Shown: positions 1 through 9,564 of the stretch, piece by piece | How the letters are laid out: each line of letters begins with the position of its first letter | How positions within the stretch are numbered: position 1 is the stretch's first letter | Assembly (NCBI RefSeq): GCF_001693385.1 | Contig: NZ_CP016428.1 | Span: 4,960,001 to 5,024,000 of the forward strand | Length of the DNA: 64,000 nt | Reading direction: 5' to 3' | Source of the DNA: Bradyrhizobium icense | GTDB taxonomy: Bacteria > Pseudomonadota > Alphaproteobacteria > Rhizobiales > Xanthobacteraceae | Position numbers and translations under genes: made by a program | The notes under the pieces: model-generated | The model's database searches: none | What the model saw: only the letters and a program-made list of their open reading frames with translations | What the model was told of the DNA's origin: nothing

Positions 1-81
1 GCCGATGGCGCCACCGCCGACGTGCTGAGCGATGCGGCGGTCGTGAAGGCCTATCTCGGTGGGGTGGCAGCCGATGCTTGA
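1..81 (+). CDS. ABC transporter ATP-binding protein, C-terminal end (livG-like)
   Basis: The first bases form an open frame ending in TGA, and its last residues (VVKAYLGG) are the usual tail of branched-chain amino-acid ABC ATPases of the LivG type. The gene runs off the left edge. Its stop overlaps the start of the following livF-like gene, which is the normal arrangement in liv operons. Only 26 codons are visible, so the call rests mostly on position. Confidence 0.6.
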   Translation, partial: ADGATADVLSDAAVVKAYLGGVAADA

Positions 82-808
82 GGTCAAAAATCTCAGCCTC
101 GCCTATGGCCTGCACCGCGCGCTCGACGGCGTCGCCCTCAACGTCGGCCGCGGCGAGATCGTCACGATCCTCGGCGCCAACGGCGCCGGCAAGACCTCGC
201 TGCTGAAGGCCATCGCCGGCGTCGTGCGTACGCTTCCCGGCAAGCAGGTGCGCCTTGGCGGTCGCGATATCTCAGCACTCGCCGCGCACGACATCGTCGA
301 AAGCGGTCTGGCGCTGGTGCCCGAAGGCCGCGGCATTTTTGGCGATCTGACGGTGAAGGAAAATCTCCTGCTCGGCGCCAATCCGAAGCGTGCCCGCGAC
401 GGCGAAGCCGCGCGGCGCGAACGGGTGCTTGCGCTGTTTCCGCGCCTGCGCGAACGCGCCGCCCAGATCGCGCGCACCATGAGCGGCGGCGAACAGCAGA
501 TGCTCGCCATCGGCCGCGCACTGATGTCCAATCCCGATATCCTACTCCTCGACGAGCCGTCGCTCGGGCTCTCGCCCGCCATGGTGCAGGAATTGTTCGC
601 CACCTTGCTGCGGGTGCGCGAGGCCGGTGTCGGGCTTCTGCTCGTCGAACAGAACGCGCAGGAGAGCCTGCGGATCGCCGACCGCGGCTATGTGCTCGAG
701 AACGGTGCCATCGTCGGGCACGGCACTGCCGACCATTTGAAGTCAGATCCCGCCGTCCAGCGCGCCTATCTCGGCGGCGTACGGCCGGCCACCGCATCAT
801 CATCGTAA
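74..808 (+). CDS. livF: Branched-chain amino-acid ABC transporter ATPase LivF
   Basis: This is the ATPase of a high-affinity branched-chain amino acid (or related amide/aromatic) importer, acting on the inner membrane face as partner of LivG with LivHM permeases. Visible motifs are Walker A (GANGAGKTS), the signature MSGGEQQ, Walker B (ILLLDEPSLGLSP) and the switch His region (LLVEQNA). The 244 residues match the family. I prefer the ATG at 74 (MLEVKNLSL) over the GTG at 59, because LivF proteins begin there and it overlaps the previous stop by a few bases. An aldehyde dehydrogenase follows 24 bp later, so the transporter may import a compound degraded through an aldehyde. The substrate cannot be told from sequence. 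Confidence 0.93.
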   Translation: MLEVKNLSLAYGLHRALDGVALNVGRGEIVTILGANGAGKTSLLKAIAGVVRTLPGKQVRLGGRDISALAAHDIVESGLALVPEGRGIFGDLTVKENLLLGANPKRARDGEAARRERVLALFPRLRERAAQIARTMSGGEQQMLAIGRALMSNPDILLLDEPSLGLSPAMVQELFATLLRVREAGVGLLLVEQNAQESLRIADRGYVLENGAIVGHGTADHLKSDPAVQRAYLGGVRPATASSS

Positions 809-832
809 CGCCACGCTTGAGGAGAGAAAGCC

Positions 833-2284
833 ATGTATGAAATCTCGCTGCTGCTCGAGAGCAAGGATGTCCCGGCGTCGAACGGCGCGACGTTCGATCG
901 CCTGAATCCGGTCACTGGCGATCTCGCAAGCCGCGCCGCGGCAGCCCAAATCGCGGATGCGAAGCGCGCCGCCGACACTGCTGCCGCCGCCTTCCCGGCA
1001 TGGTCCGCCACCGGCCCCGGCGCCCGCCGCGCGATCCTGTTGAAGGCCGCCGATCTTCTGGCGTCGAAGGCGTCGCAATTCATCGAGCTGATGGCCGCGG
1101 AAACCGGCGCGACCGCCGGGTGGGCCGGCTTCAACGTTCACCTCGCCGCCGGCATGCTGCGCGAGGCCGCCGCCATGACCACGCAGATTTCGGGCGAGGT
1201 CATCCCCTCGGACAAGCCGGGCTGCATCGCGATGGCCGTGCGCCAACCCGCAGGCGTCGTGCTGAGCATGGCGCCGTGGAACGCGCCGGTCATTCTCGGC
1301 GTGCGCGCCATCGCGCTGCCGCTGGCCTGCGGCAATACCGTCGTGCTGAAAGCCTCCGAAATTTGCCCGGGAACCCACCGGCTGATCGCCGAATGCCTGC
1401 GCGACGCCGGCCTGCCGCCGGGCGTGCTCAACGTCATCACCAACGCGCCTGAAGACGCCCCTGCCCTGATCGAGACGTTGATCGGCCATCCCGCCGTACG
1501 CCGCGTCAATTTCACCGGCTCGACGCGCGTCGGCCGCATCATCGCGCAGGTAGCGGCGAAGTATCTGAAGCCAGCCCTGCTCGAACTCGGGGGCAAGGCG
1601 CCGATGATCGTGCTCGACGACGCCGACATCGACGCCGCCGTTGCCGCCGCAGCGTTCGGCGCCTTCATGAACCAGGGCCAGATCTGCATGTCGACCGAGC
1701 GCCTCGTCGTCGACGAGAAGATTGCAGACGTCTTCGTAACGAAGCTCGCGGCGAAAGCCGGATCGCTTGTCGCCGGCGATCCGCGCAAGGGCAGCGCGCC
1801 GCTGGGATCGCTGATCGGCACCGATGCCGCAGCGCGCATCCAGGCTCTGATCAACGATGCCGTCAGCAAGGGCGCCAAGGTGGTTGCGGGCGGACGCAGC
1901 GAGGGCACATTGATGTCGGCGACGGTGATCGACGGCGTCAACTCGTCGATGCGGATTTACGGCGAGGAGTCGTTCGGACCGGTGGTCTGCGTCGTGCGCG
2001 TCAATGGCGTGGACGAAGCCGTTCGCGTCGCCAATGATACCGAGTACGGGTTATCGGCCGCCGTGTTCGGTCGCGACATCGCCCGCGCGTTCGACGTCGC
2101 CAAGCGCATCGATTCCGGCATCTGCCACGTCAACGGTCCGACCGTTCACGACGAGGCGCAGATGCCGTTCGGCGGCGTCAAGGCGTCGGGCTATGGCCGC
2201 TTCGGCGGCAAGGCCGGCATCGCCGAATTCACCGAATTGCGCTGGATCACGATCGAGACGGGGCCGCAGCACTATCCGATCTAG
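833..2284 (+). CDS. NAD(P)-dependent aldehyde dehydrogenase (vanillin/salicylaldehyde type)
   Basis: This cytoplasmic enzyme oxidises an aldehyde to its carboxylic acid. The 483 residues carry the family landmarks: the Rossmann motif NFTGSTRVGR near residue 230, the catalytic Glu in LELGGKAP near 253, and the catalytic Cys in NQGQICMS near 287. The opening and the motif spacing resemble the vanillin/salicylaldehyde/benzaldehyde dehydrogenase branch, so an aromatic aldehyde is my best guess; family is certain but substrate is not. A purine-rich GGAGAGAAAG sits just before the ATG. It follows livF closely and in the same direction, which suggests co-transcription of uptake and catabolism. Confidence 0.92.
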   Translation: MYEISLLLESKDVPASNGATFDRLNPVTGDLASRAAAAQIADAKRAADTAAAAFPAWSATGPGARRAILLKAADLLASKASQFIELMAAETGATAGWAGFNVHLAAGMLREAAAMTTQISGEVIPSDKPGCIAMAVRQPAGVVLSMAPWNAPVILGVRAIALPLACGNTVVLKASEICPGTHRLIAECLRDAGLPPGVLNVITNAPEDAPALIETLIGHPAVRRVNFTGSTRVGRIIAQVAAKYLKPALLELGGKAPMIVLDDADIDAAVAAAAFGAFMNQGQICMSTERLVVDEKIADVFVTKLAAKAGSLVAGDPRKGSAPLGSLIGTDAAARIQALINDAVSKGAKVVAGGRSEGTLMSATVIDGVNSSMRIYGEESFGPVVCVVRVNGVDEAVRVANDTEYGLSAAVFGRDIARAFDVAKRIDSGICHVNGPTVHDEAQMPFGGVKASGYGRFGGKAGIAEFTELRWITIETGPQHYPI

Positions 2285-2300
2285 CGCGGGAGTGCGGGCG

Positions 2301-3092
2301 TCAGCTCTTGTTCTTGACGCGGAAGATCACCGGCAGGGTAAAGGTCAGGCCTTCGTCGGCGATGACGGGCGGCGGCATCGGCACCGGATCGGAACGCCGC
2401 ACCATCGCCAACGCCGCCTCGTCGAAGGCCGGATCGCCCGACCCTTTTTCGATATCGGTCGAGAGCACGTGGCCCATGCGGTCGAGCGTGAAGCGAACCT
2501 GGATTTTGGCGGATTTTTGCTGCCGTTCCTTCGGATAGCGCTTGTGCTTGTCAAGATGTGCGACCAGCTCCTTCTGCCAGGTCGCGCGTATGCGCCGCGC
2601 GCTCTCTCCGGTGCCGATCACCGGCGCGACGGAACGCTCCCCTTCCGGAATGGCCTCCGAACTTGGCGTCGCCGTCGCCTCGGCGGCAACCGACTCGGTG
2701 GAAGCCTGCGTCTGCACGGCCGCAACCTTCGGGTCGTCCTCATTCGGCTTTTTCGACTCGTTTTCCGTCACCAGCCGATCGGCTTCTTCGGGCTCGTTCG
2801 GCTTGTCCTGTGGCAGCTCGGTTTCCTTGACCTCCGCCTTCTGTTCCGCGAGTTGCGGCGATGCTGCGGACGCATCGGTGTCCGGACCCGGCGGCAGGTC
2901 GGTCACCTCGCGGTGCGGGGAGGCCATTTCCAGTCCGATCTCGATCGCCGTTGCGCCGAGGGCGTCGTCGGCTTCTTCGGTCTGCAAATGCGCGATCGCC
3001 AGCGCCGCGCCGCCGATGTGAAGCGCGAGCGCCATCACCGCGGCAGAAATCCAGAGCCGCCGCGAAGGCTTTTGCTCGTCGAGGCCGGTCAA
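2301..3092 (-). CDS. tonB: Energy transducer TonB
   Basis: This periplasm-spanning protein passes proton-motive force from ExbB-ExbD to TonB-dependent outer-membrane receptors for iron chelates or haem. It has a single N-terminal membrane segment at about residues 13-33 that contains the expected His (LALHIGG). A long Glu/Pro/Lys-rich spacer follows, then a C-terminal TonB domain (YPKERQQ, IQVRFTLDRMGHV, FDEAALAMVRRSDPVPMPPP). The start codon overlaps the exbD stop as ATGA, so translation is coupled. No TonB-dependent receptor lies beside it here. It ends 16 bp from the convergent aldehyde dehydrogenase. Confidence 0.93.
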   Translation of the reverse strand: MTGLDEQKPSRRLWISAAVMALALHIGGAALAIAHLQTEEADDALGATAIEIGLEMASPHREVTDLPPGPDTDASAASPQLAEQKAEVKETELPQDKPNEPEEADRLVTENESKKPNEDDPKVAAVQTQASTESVAAEATATPSSEAIPEGERSVAPVIGTGESARRIRATWQKELVAHLDKHKRYPKERQQKSAKIQVRFTLDRMGHVLSTDIEKGSGDPAFDEAALAMVRRSDPVPMPPPVIADEGLTFTLPVIFRVKNKS

Positions 3093-3559
3093 GGCTTTGC
3101 CGGCGCCGCCACGTGCGACGCCGCTCCTTCTGGAACGCCTTCCAGCGCCACCAGCTTGATCTTGGCATAGCCGCCGGCGCGCAGGATTTCGAGCACGTCC
3201 ATCAATTCGCCATAGGGCACAGCGCGGTCGGCGCGCAGGAAAACATGGCGCTCCTTGCTGGCATCAGGCATCGCATCAAGCGAGTGCACCAAATCGACGC
3301 GCTTGACCATGTTCTCTCCAATGGCAACCGAGAGATCCGGCTTGATGCTCACGTAAGTCGGCTTGTCCGGCTTCTTTTGCGGGGTTGCCGTGGAAGTCGG
3401 CAGATCGATCGGCAAATCAACGGTCGACAAGGGCGCCGCGACCATGAAGATGATCAGGAGGACGAGAATGACGTCGATGAACGGCGTGACATTGATCTCG
3501 TGCGATTCCGCGAAATCGCTGTCGTCATCGTGGTCATGTTCTGCGATTGACGCGCCCAT
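3089..3559 (-). CDS. exbD: Biopolymer transport protein ExbD
   Basis: ExbD is the proton-channel partner of ExbB in the TonB energising complex. The 156 residues begin with an acidic cytoplasmic tail and then the diagnostic INVTPFIDVILVLLIIFMV membrane helix, whose Asp is the proton-carrying residue. A periplasmic domain (PIDLPTST, LRADRAVPYGELMDVLEILRAGGY) follows. It sits 3 bp after exbB and overlaps tonB, so the three genes form one operon read leftwards. Confidence 0.95.
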   Translation of the reverse strand: MGASIAEHDHDDDSDFAESHEINVTPFIDVILVLLIIFMVAAPLSTVDLPIDLPTSTATPQKKPDKPTYVSIKPDLSVAIGENMVKRVDLVHSLDAMPDASKERHVFLRADRAVPYGELMDVLEILRAGGYAKIKLVALEGVPEGAASHVAAPAKP

Positions 3560-3562
3560 CGC

Positions 3563-4531
3563 CTACTCCGCCGCTGCCGCGCGAGAATGCGAACCACCGT
3601 GCGAGCTGACATGGGTGCGATCGAGATCGCGCGACAGCAGCCGTCCTGCGGCGCCTGACGCACGGCTCACCAGTTCCATGTAACCCTTGGTGACTCGCGA
3701 AAAGTGATTGTAGATGATGACGGCGGGGATCGCGGCGACCAGACCGAACGCGGTCGCAAGCAGCGCCTCGGCGATGCCGGGCGCCACCACGGCGAGATTC
3801 GTGGTCTGCGATTTCGAAATGCCGATAAAGCTGTTCATGATGCCCCAAACCGTGCCGAACAGTCCGACGAAGGGCGACGTCGCGCCGATAGTAGCCAACA
3901 GCCCCATGCCGAGCCGGATCCGACGCGCCTCGGCGCGCACGATTTCCGAAAAGCTCGACGCGGCGCGCTCCTTGATGCCGGCGTCGCTCGAGATACCCGC
4001 CGACAGCCGCGCCTCGCGCATCGCTGCCGCAAGGAAGGACGCCAACACGCTGCCCTTGGCGCCCAGCGCGAACTGCGCTTCCGCCAGCGAGCGCGCATCG
4101 GCGATCTTGGCCAGCGCCCGGCGCACCTTGCGCCGAACCACACTCAATTCGATCATCTTGGCGATGAAGATGGTCCAGGTCACCAGCGAGGCAAAGGCGA
4201 GACCGATCATGACCGCCTTGACCACCACGTCAGCCGACATGAACATCGTCCACGGCGACAATTCCTTGAGTTCGGCGGTCGGCGCCTTCAGCAATTTGCT
4301 CTCGCGTTCCGCCGGCATCGCGGCTGCATCCGAAGGTGCGGCCGGCGCAGCCGCCGGCTGGGGCGGCGTGGCCGGGACCTGCGATACGGCGGGCGCCTGC
4401 TGGGCCGCAGGTGCGGACGGCTCCGCAGGAGGCGTGCCTTGCTGGGCCGACGACGGCGCCGCCAGCGACAGCATCGCCAGCGCCGACATCAGCGCAAATA
4501 GCATAACGCGAGAAGGAGACTTGTTGTTCAT
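3563..4531 (-). CDS. exbB: TonB-system proton channel protein ExbB
   Basis: ExbB is the pentameric inner-membrane component that with ExbD energises TonB. I start it at ATG 4531, where a cleavable signal peptide follows ([21 protein letters not shown]). An Ala/Pro-rich periplasmic linker then leads to the MotA/TolQ/ExbB domain with three helices; the last contains [21 protein letters not shown] and [21 protein letters not shown]. The long signal peptide plus linker is typical of rhizobial ExbB. The frame stays open upstream to 4822, but that part lies in the decayed dioxygenase and is not ExbB-like. The start overlaps the preceding remnant's stop as ATGA. Confidence 0.93.
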   Translation of the reverse strand: MNNKSPSRVMLFALMSALAMLSLAAPSSAQQGTPPAEPSAPAAQQAPAVSQVPATPPQPAAAPAAPSDAAAMPAERESKLLKAPTAELKELSPWTMFMSADVVVKAVMIGLAFASLVTWTIFIAKMIELSVVRRKVRRALAKIADARSLAEAQFALGAKGSVLASFLAAAMREARLSAGISSDAGIKERAASSFSEIVRAEARRIRLGMGLLATIGATSPFVGLFGTVWGIMNSFIGISKSQTTNLAVVAPGIAEALLATAFGLVAAIPAVIIYNHFSRVTKGYMELVSRASGAAGRLLSRDLDRTHVSSHGGSHSRAAAAE

Positions 4532-4922
4532 ACTTCGGCCCAGTAGCGGATCAGGTTGTAATAGATACCGGTCAATTTGACCGTTTCGGGGTCGTCTCGC
4601 CCAAGCCGCTCCACCAGGGTCTGGATCGAGGTGTCGGGATCGAAGATCAGGCTGCGGGCGTAGGCATCCCGTACCATGCTCTGGAGCCTGAAAGAAGATG
4701 CCACACGCATACCCGCGCGACCAGATGCAACTAGACGCAGGACACGAGGTCACCGGCCGCGAACTTGATCTGGCGGGAACCGTGGAGGTCCGCGACCACC
4801 AGCTCGACGCCGTCGCATTCATCCGACTCCGAAAGGACGTGCCGCTGACTCAGCTCGCAGCAACCGACCGGCGGCAGGACAAATCCTGCACCGTAGGTAC
4901 CGAGCGAAGCTTTCGGGGTCAA
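4528..4922 (-). pseudogene. Decayed PKHD-type Fe(II)/2-oxoglutarate dioxygenase (piuC/ybiX-like)
   Basis: Two adjacent minus-strand frames carry successive parts of one family. The segment from about 4870 to 4735 reads LSESDECDGVELVVADLHG then KFAAGDLV, matching the double-stranded beta-helix core of PiuC/YbiX. After a stop and frame change, 4710-4528 reads [14 protein letters not shown] ... [15 protein letters not shown], the usual C-terminus. Intact members are about 225-230 residues. Here the N-terminal half with the His-x-Asp iron ligands is absent or unrecognisable, and the stretch with the second His is shortened. Its stop overlaps exbB, and piuC is often found beside TonB-system genes, so this is a relic of an iron-uptake operon whose receptor is gone. 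The reading frame from 4710 might still be translated as a 60-residue peptide. Confidence 0.75.
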
Positions 4923-5191
4923 CGCGGTTGGGGCGAGACGCCGCTTGAATCCATCCAGATCAAAACGATTCTAATTTGTGGTTCGAAGCCGTTCGACAGT
5001 CGGTAATGCGAATGAGGTTGCGAACCACGCAGGCATCATGCCGATCCTCACGCTGCGCCGCCGCAACCTTTCCAATTGTTTAGGATTCTCAAGCGCTCGT
5101 GCGTGTACACGTCAAACGCACCTCCTATATCTGGAATCCGCTGGGAACCGTTCTGAGCACCGTTGCTCTGGTCCTGAACCCATGGGTCAGC

Positions 5192-6364
5192 ATGTCGAGG
5201 TCGCGCATTATCACTTGGGTATTGCTGGTCGCGGCGATTGCCGGGCTGGGTTATTTGGGCTGGGAGCGATTCCACGGCGAGGAACGCCTGGCGCAGGCTG
5301 ACGCCGGGAAGCGCGCGCCGGCCCGCGTCGCCGTCCCCGTCAAGACTGCCCCGGTCGAGAACGCCGATTTTCCGGTCTATCTGACCGGGCTTGGCACCGT
5401 GCAAGGTTTCAACACCGTCGTGGTGCGCAGCCGCGTCGACGGCCAGATCAACAGGGTCGCCTTTCAGGAGGGCCAGTTCGTCAAGGAGGGCGATACCCTG
5501 GTCGAGATCGATCCGCGGCCATTCCAGGCCGCGCTCGATCAGGCCAAGGCCAAGAAGGCGCAGGACGCAGCCAACCTCGCCAATGCCAGTCTCGACCTGC
5601 AGCGCTCTACGAGGCTCGGGGAATTCGCGACACGGCAACAGACCGATACGCAGCGCTCGACCGTCGCCCAGCTAACGGCGCAGGTTGAGGCCGATACGGC
5701 AGCGATCTCCAACGCCCAAACCCAGCTTGATTACGCCACCGTCAAGGCACCGATTTCCGGTATCGCAGGCCTCCGACAGGTCGACGTCGGCAATATCGTC
5801 AACGCCGCAACACAGACCGGCATCGTCACCATCGCGCAGATCGAGCCGATCGCGGTGATCTTCACCGCACCGGAAGATCAGTTGCCGGATATCAAGGCCG
5901 CACTCGCCGCCGGTTCTCCCAAGACCATCGCGCTCTCCACCGATGGCAAGCGGGTCCTATCCACCGGCACGCTTTCCCTGATCAATAACCAGGTCGACAC
6001 GTCGAGCGGGACAGTCAGGCTCAAGGCGGTATTCGACAACAAGGACCACGCGCTGTGGCCCGGCCAGTCGGTTTCGACGCGGCTGCTCGTTGCGACCCTG
6101 AAAAACGCCACCGTGATTCCGGATGATGCTGTTCAGCATGGCGCCGATGGTCTCTACGCCTACGCGGTCAACCAGGACAACAAGGCCGAGCTCCGCAAGA
6201 TCAAGGTGACGCGCTCGATCGACGGCCGCTCGGTGGTCGATGAGGGGCTGTCGCTCGGCGAGCAGGTGATCACGGCAGGTCAATTCAAGGTTCAGCCCGG
6301 AGCGCTCGTGACCACGGCGGTCGCCAGTTCCGATCCGGCCCAAGCCAAGGTTGCCCGGGAATGA
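5192..6364 (+). CDS. RND efflux periplasmic adaptor (MdtA-like)
   Basis: This membrane-fusion protein bridges an inner-membrane RND pump to an outer-membrane channel for export of drugs or other toxic compounds. ATG 5192 gives a 390-residue protein with an N-terminal anchor (IITWVLLVAAIAGLGYLGW). The lipoyl/barrel-sandwich half-motifs follow (VVVRSRVDGQINRVAFQEGQFVKEGDTL and later APISGIAGLRQVDVGNIV), then a helical hairpin between them and a beta-barrel. The frame is open from 5099, but the extra residues do not look like a leader. It overlaps the pump gene as ATGA. No outer-membrane factor or regulator is adjacent. Confidence 0.92.
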   Translation: MSRSRIITWVLLVAAIAGLGYLGWERFHGEERLAQADAGKRAPARVAVPVKTAPVENADFPVYLTGLGTVQGFNTVVVRSRVDGQINRVAFQEGQFVKEGDTLVEIDPRPFQAALDQAKAKKAQDAANLANASLDLQRSTRLGEFATRQQTDTQRSTVAQLTAQVEADTAAISNAQTQLDYATVKAPISGIAGLRQVDVGNIVNAATQTGIVTIAQIEPIAVIFTAPEDQLPDIKAALAAGSPKTIALSTDGKRVLSTGTLSLINNQVDTSSGTVRLKAVFDNKDHALWPGQSVSTRLLVATLKNATVIPDDAVQHGADGLYAYAVNQDNKAELRKIKVTRSIDGRSVVDEGLSLGEQVITAGQFKVQPGALVTTAVASSDPAQAKVARE

Positions 6365-9300
6365 GCGGCGGAATCTCCGCGCCCTTCATTCGCTACCCGA
6401 TCGGCACCTCGCTGATGATGGCGGGGATCATGTTCGTCGGCCTCGTTGCCTACCCGCTGTTGCCCGTCGCCCCCCTGCCGCAAGTCGACTTCCCGACCAT
6501 CCAGGTCACCGCCAACCTGCCGGGCGGCAGCCCGGAAACCATGGCCTCGTCGGTGGCGCAGCCGCTTGAGCGCCAGTTCGCGCAAATTCCAGGCGTCGCG
6601 CAGATGACGTCTACGAGTTATCTCGGCACGACCGCAGTCAACATCCAGTTCGATCTCAACCGCTCGATCGACGCTGCCGCCAACGACGTGCAGGCCGCGA
6701 TCAATGCGGCCAGCGGCCAATTGCCGAAAAATCTCCCCTCGCCCCCGATCTATCGCAAGGTCAACCCGGCGGATTCGCCGATCCTGATCCTGTCGGCGAC
6801 TTCGGACACACTGCCGCTCACGACCGTCAGCGACTCCGTGGATGCCCAGCTCGCGCAGCAGATCAGCCAGATCTCAGGCGTCGCGCAGGTCATCATTGGC
6901 GGCCAGCAGAAGCCGGCGATCCGCATTCAGATCGACCCGGCGAAACTCGTCGCCAAGGGCCTGTCGCTGGAGGACGTGCGCAGCCAGATCGCGATCACGA
7001 CCGTTGACAGCCCCAAGGGCAGCATCGACGGCGAGCGGCGTGCTTACACCATTTACGCCAATGATCAGTTGCCGGACTCCAAGGACTGGAACGACGTCAT
7101 CATCGCCTATCGCAACGGCGGCCCATTGCGAATTCGCGACATCGGCCAGGCCGTCACCGGCCCGGAAGACGCCAAGCAGGCGGCCTGGGCCAACGGCAAG
7201 CGCGGCGTGTTCCTGGTCGTGTTCAAGCAGCCTGGTGCCAACGTCATCGAGACCGTAGACCAGATCAAGGGAACGTTGCCCCGGCTGCTCGCCGCACTCC
7301 CGCCGGCCATCAAGGTCGAGGTGATGAGCGATCGCACCATGACGATTCGCGCCGCGGTCGAGGACGTGCAATTCACGATGCTGCTCACGATCGCGCTGGT
7401 CGTGATGGTGATCTTCATCTTCCTGCGCAATTTCTGGGCGACGGCGATCCCCGCGGTGACCGTGCCGTTGGCGCTGCTCGGCGCCTGTGCGATGATGTGG
7501 GTGTGCGGCTATTCGCTCGACAATCTCTCGCTGATGGCGCTCACGATTGCCGTCGGCTTCGTGGTCGACGACGCCATCGTGATGCTGGAAAATGTCACGC
7601 GCTATGTCGAGGAAGGCGAGAAGCCGATGGCCGCCGCCTTCAAGGGCGCCAGGGAAATCGGCTTCACCATCGTATCGATCAGCGTCTCGCTGATCGCGGT
7701 GCTGATTCCGCTGTTACTGATGGGCGGCATCATCGGCCGGTTGTTCCGCGAATTCGCGGTGGTGCTCGCAATGACCATCTTCGTGTCGATGATCGTGTCG
7801 CTGACGCTGACGCCGATGATGGCCTCGCGCTTCCTGCGCGCGCATGGCGAAGTCCGGCACGGCCGGGTCTATCAATGGAGCGAGCGCGGCTTCGATGCGA
7901 TGCTGCGCTTCTATGAACGCGGTCTCGACCTTGCGCTGCGCTGGAAATTCACGACCCTGATGGTCTTCTTTGCAACGCTGGGATTGTCGGTCTACCTGTT
8001 CGTCGTCATTCCCAAGGGGTTCTTTCCGCAGCAGGACAACGGCCTGATCACGGCCACCTCGGAGGCTGGTCAGGACATTTCCTTTGCCGAGATGAAGCGG
8101 CGTCAAGAGGAGCTTGGAAAGATCGTGCAGGCCGATCCCGATGTGGCCACGGTCGCGATGGTGATCGGCGGCAGCGGCCGGGCCGGCAACAACGGCAATC
8201 TCTACATCACGTTAAAGCCGCGCGACGAGCGCAAGGCATCCGCACAGCAGATCATCGCTCGCCTGCGTCCGCAGTTGGAGAAGGTCGAGGGCGCCCGTCT
8301 CTATATGCAGGCAGCTCAGGACGTTCGCCTCGGCGGCCGGCCGACGCGAACCCAGTTCGAATTCACGCTGCAGGACGCCAATTTGGCCGAGCTGAACGAA
8401 TGGGCGCCAAAAATCCTGGCGAAGATGCAGACGCTGCCGCAGCTTCGCGATGTTGCGACCGACCAGCAGACCAACGGCACCACGCTCGAGCTGAAAATCA
8501 ACCGCGACACCGCCTCGCGTTACGGCATCCAGCCGCAACTGATCGACGACACGCTGTATGACGCGTTCGGCCAACGCCAGGTGACGCAGTATTTTACGCA
8601 ACTCAACACCTACAAGGTGGTGCTCGAAGTGCTGCCGGAATTGCAGGGCAGCCTCGACACCCTGAACAAGATCTACGTGAAATCGCCAACCACCGGCGAC
8701 CAGGTGCCGCTTTCGACCTTTGCCACCTGGACCAGTGTGCCGGTGCGGCCATTGTCGATCAGCCACCAGGGCCAATTCCCGGCAACCACGATCAGCTTCA
8801 ATCTCGCGCAGGACGTCGCGCTGGGCCAGGCGACCGACGCGATTCAGAGGGCGATGGTCGAACTCGGCGCGCCGACGACGCTCAATTCGAGCTTCCAGGG
8901 CACCGCGCAGGCGTTCCAGCAGTCGCTCGGCACCGTTCCGCTTTTGATCCTCGCAGCGCTCGTTGTGGTGTACCTGATCCTCGGCATTCTCTACGAAAGC
9001 TACATCCACCCGCTCACGATCCTGTCTACGCTGCCGTCCGCGGGCGTCGGTGCGCTCGCGATCCTGATGCTGTTCGGATTCGATTTCAGCCTGATTGCGC
9101 TGATCGGGATCGTTCTTCTGATCGGCATCGTGAAGAAGAACGGCATCATGATGGTCGACTTCGCGATCACGGCCGAGCGCGACGAGCGTCTGGAGCCGGA
9201 GGCCGCGATCCGCAAGGCGGCGCTACTGCGATTCCGCCCGATCATGATGACGACGATGGCGGCGATGCTCGGCGGCGTGCCGCTGATGCTCGGTACCGGC

Positions 9301-9507
9301 ACGGGATCGGAAATCCGTCAGCCGCTCGGTTATGCCATGGTCGGCGGCCTGCTCGTCAGCCAGGCGCTGACGCTGTTCACCACGCCGGTGGTTTATCTCT
9401 ATCTCGATCGGCTTTCGAACGCGTTTGCGCGATGGGGCCGTTCGTCCAATCCTAACCATGATGCGCATTTGCACGCTCACCGGTCGGTCAAACAGGCGGC
9501 CGAATGA
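6361..9507 (+). CDS. RND multidrug efflux permease (MdtB/MdtC/MuxB type)
   Basis: This 1048-residue proton-driven inner-membrane transporter is of full family length. It shows the typical opening SAPFIRYPIGTSLMMAGI, the conserved PLPQVDFPTIQV porter motif, and the two repeats of a large periplasmic loop plus membrane domain. The proton-relay Asp pair is in helix 4 (AVGFVVDDAIVMLENVTRY), and the second repeat has GIVLLIGIVKKNGIMMVDFA and RFRPIMMTTMAAMLGGVPLM. It is coupled to the adaptor through overlapping stop and start codons, so both are made from one message. Specificity cannot be read from sequence; the closest group exports bile-salt-like and phenolic compounds. Confidence 0.94.
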   Translation: MSGGISAPFIRYPIGTSLMMAGIMFVGLVAYPLLPVAPLPQVDFPTIQVTANLPGGSPETMASSVAQPLERQFAQIPGVAQMTSTSYLGTTAVNIQFDLNRSIDAAANDVQAAINAASGQLPKNLPSPPIYRKVNPADSPILILSATSDTLPLTTVSDSVDAQLAQQISQISGVAQVIIGGQQKPAIRIQIDPAKLVAKGLSLEDVRSQIAITTVDSPKGSIDGERRAYTIYANDQLPDSKDWNDVIIAYRNGGPLRIRDIGQAVTGPEDAKQAAWANGKRGVFLVVFKQPGANVIETVDQIKGTLPRLLAALPPAIKVEVMSDRTMTIRAAVEDVQFTMLLTIALVVMVIFIFLRNFWATAIPAVTVPLALLGACAMMWVCGYSLDNLSLMALTIAVGFVVDDAIVMLENVTRYVEEGEKPMAAAFKGAREIGFTIVSISVSLIAVLIPLLLMGGIIGRLFREFAVVLAMTIFVSMIVSLTLTPMMASRFLRAHGEVRHGRVYQWSERGFDAMLRFYERGLDLALRWKFTTLMVFFATLGLSVYLFVVIPKGFFPQQDNGLITATSEAGQDISFAEMKRRQEELGKIVQADPDVATVAMVIGGSGRAGNNGNLYITLKPRDERKASAQQIIARLRPQLEKVEGARLYMQAAQDVRLGGRPTRTQFEFTLQDANLAELNEWAPKILAKMQTLPQLRDVATDQQTNGTTLELKINRDTASRYGIQPQLIDDTLYDAFGQRQVTQYFTQLNTYKVVLEVLPELQGSLDTLNKIYVKSPTTGDQVPLSTFATWTSVPVRPLSISHQGQFPATTISFNLAQDVALGQATDAIQRAMVELGAPTTLNSSFQGTAQAFQQSLGTVPLLILAALVVVYLILGILYESYIHPLTILSTLPSAGVGALAILMLFGFDFSLIALIGIVLLIGIVKKNGIMMVDFAITAERDERLEPEAAIRKAALLRFRPIMMTTMAAMLGGVPLMLGTGTGSEIRQPLGYAMVGGLLVSQALTLFTTPVVYLYLDRLSNAFARWGRSSNPNHDAHLHAHRSVKQAAE

Positions 9508-9564
9508 CTTGACTTTGGGCGGCGGCCGACACATCCGGAGGTAGTTCCCTTCGGAGCCAGTTCA

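Noticed and set aside
103..603. Long antisense frames across livF, the aldehyde dehydrogenase, RND pump and trb genes
   Set aside because: They are mirror frames produced by strong third-position G/C bias and show no domain or ribosome site.
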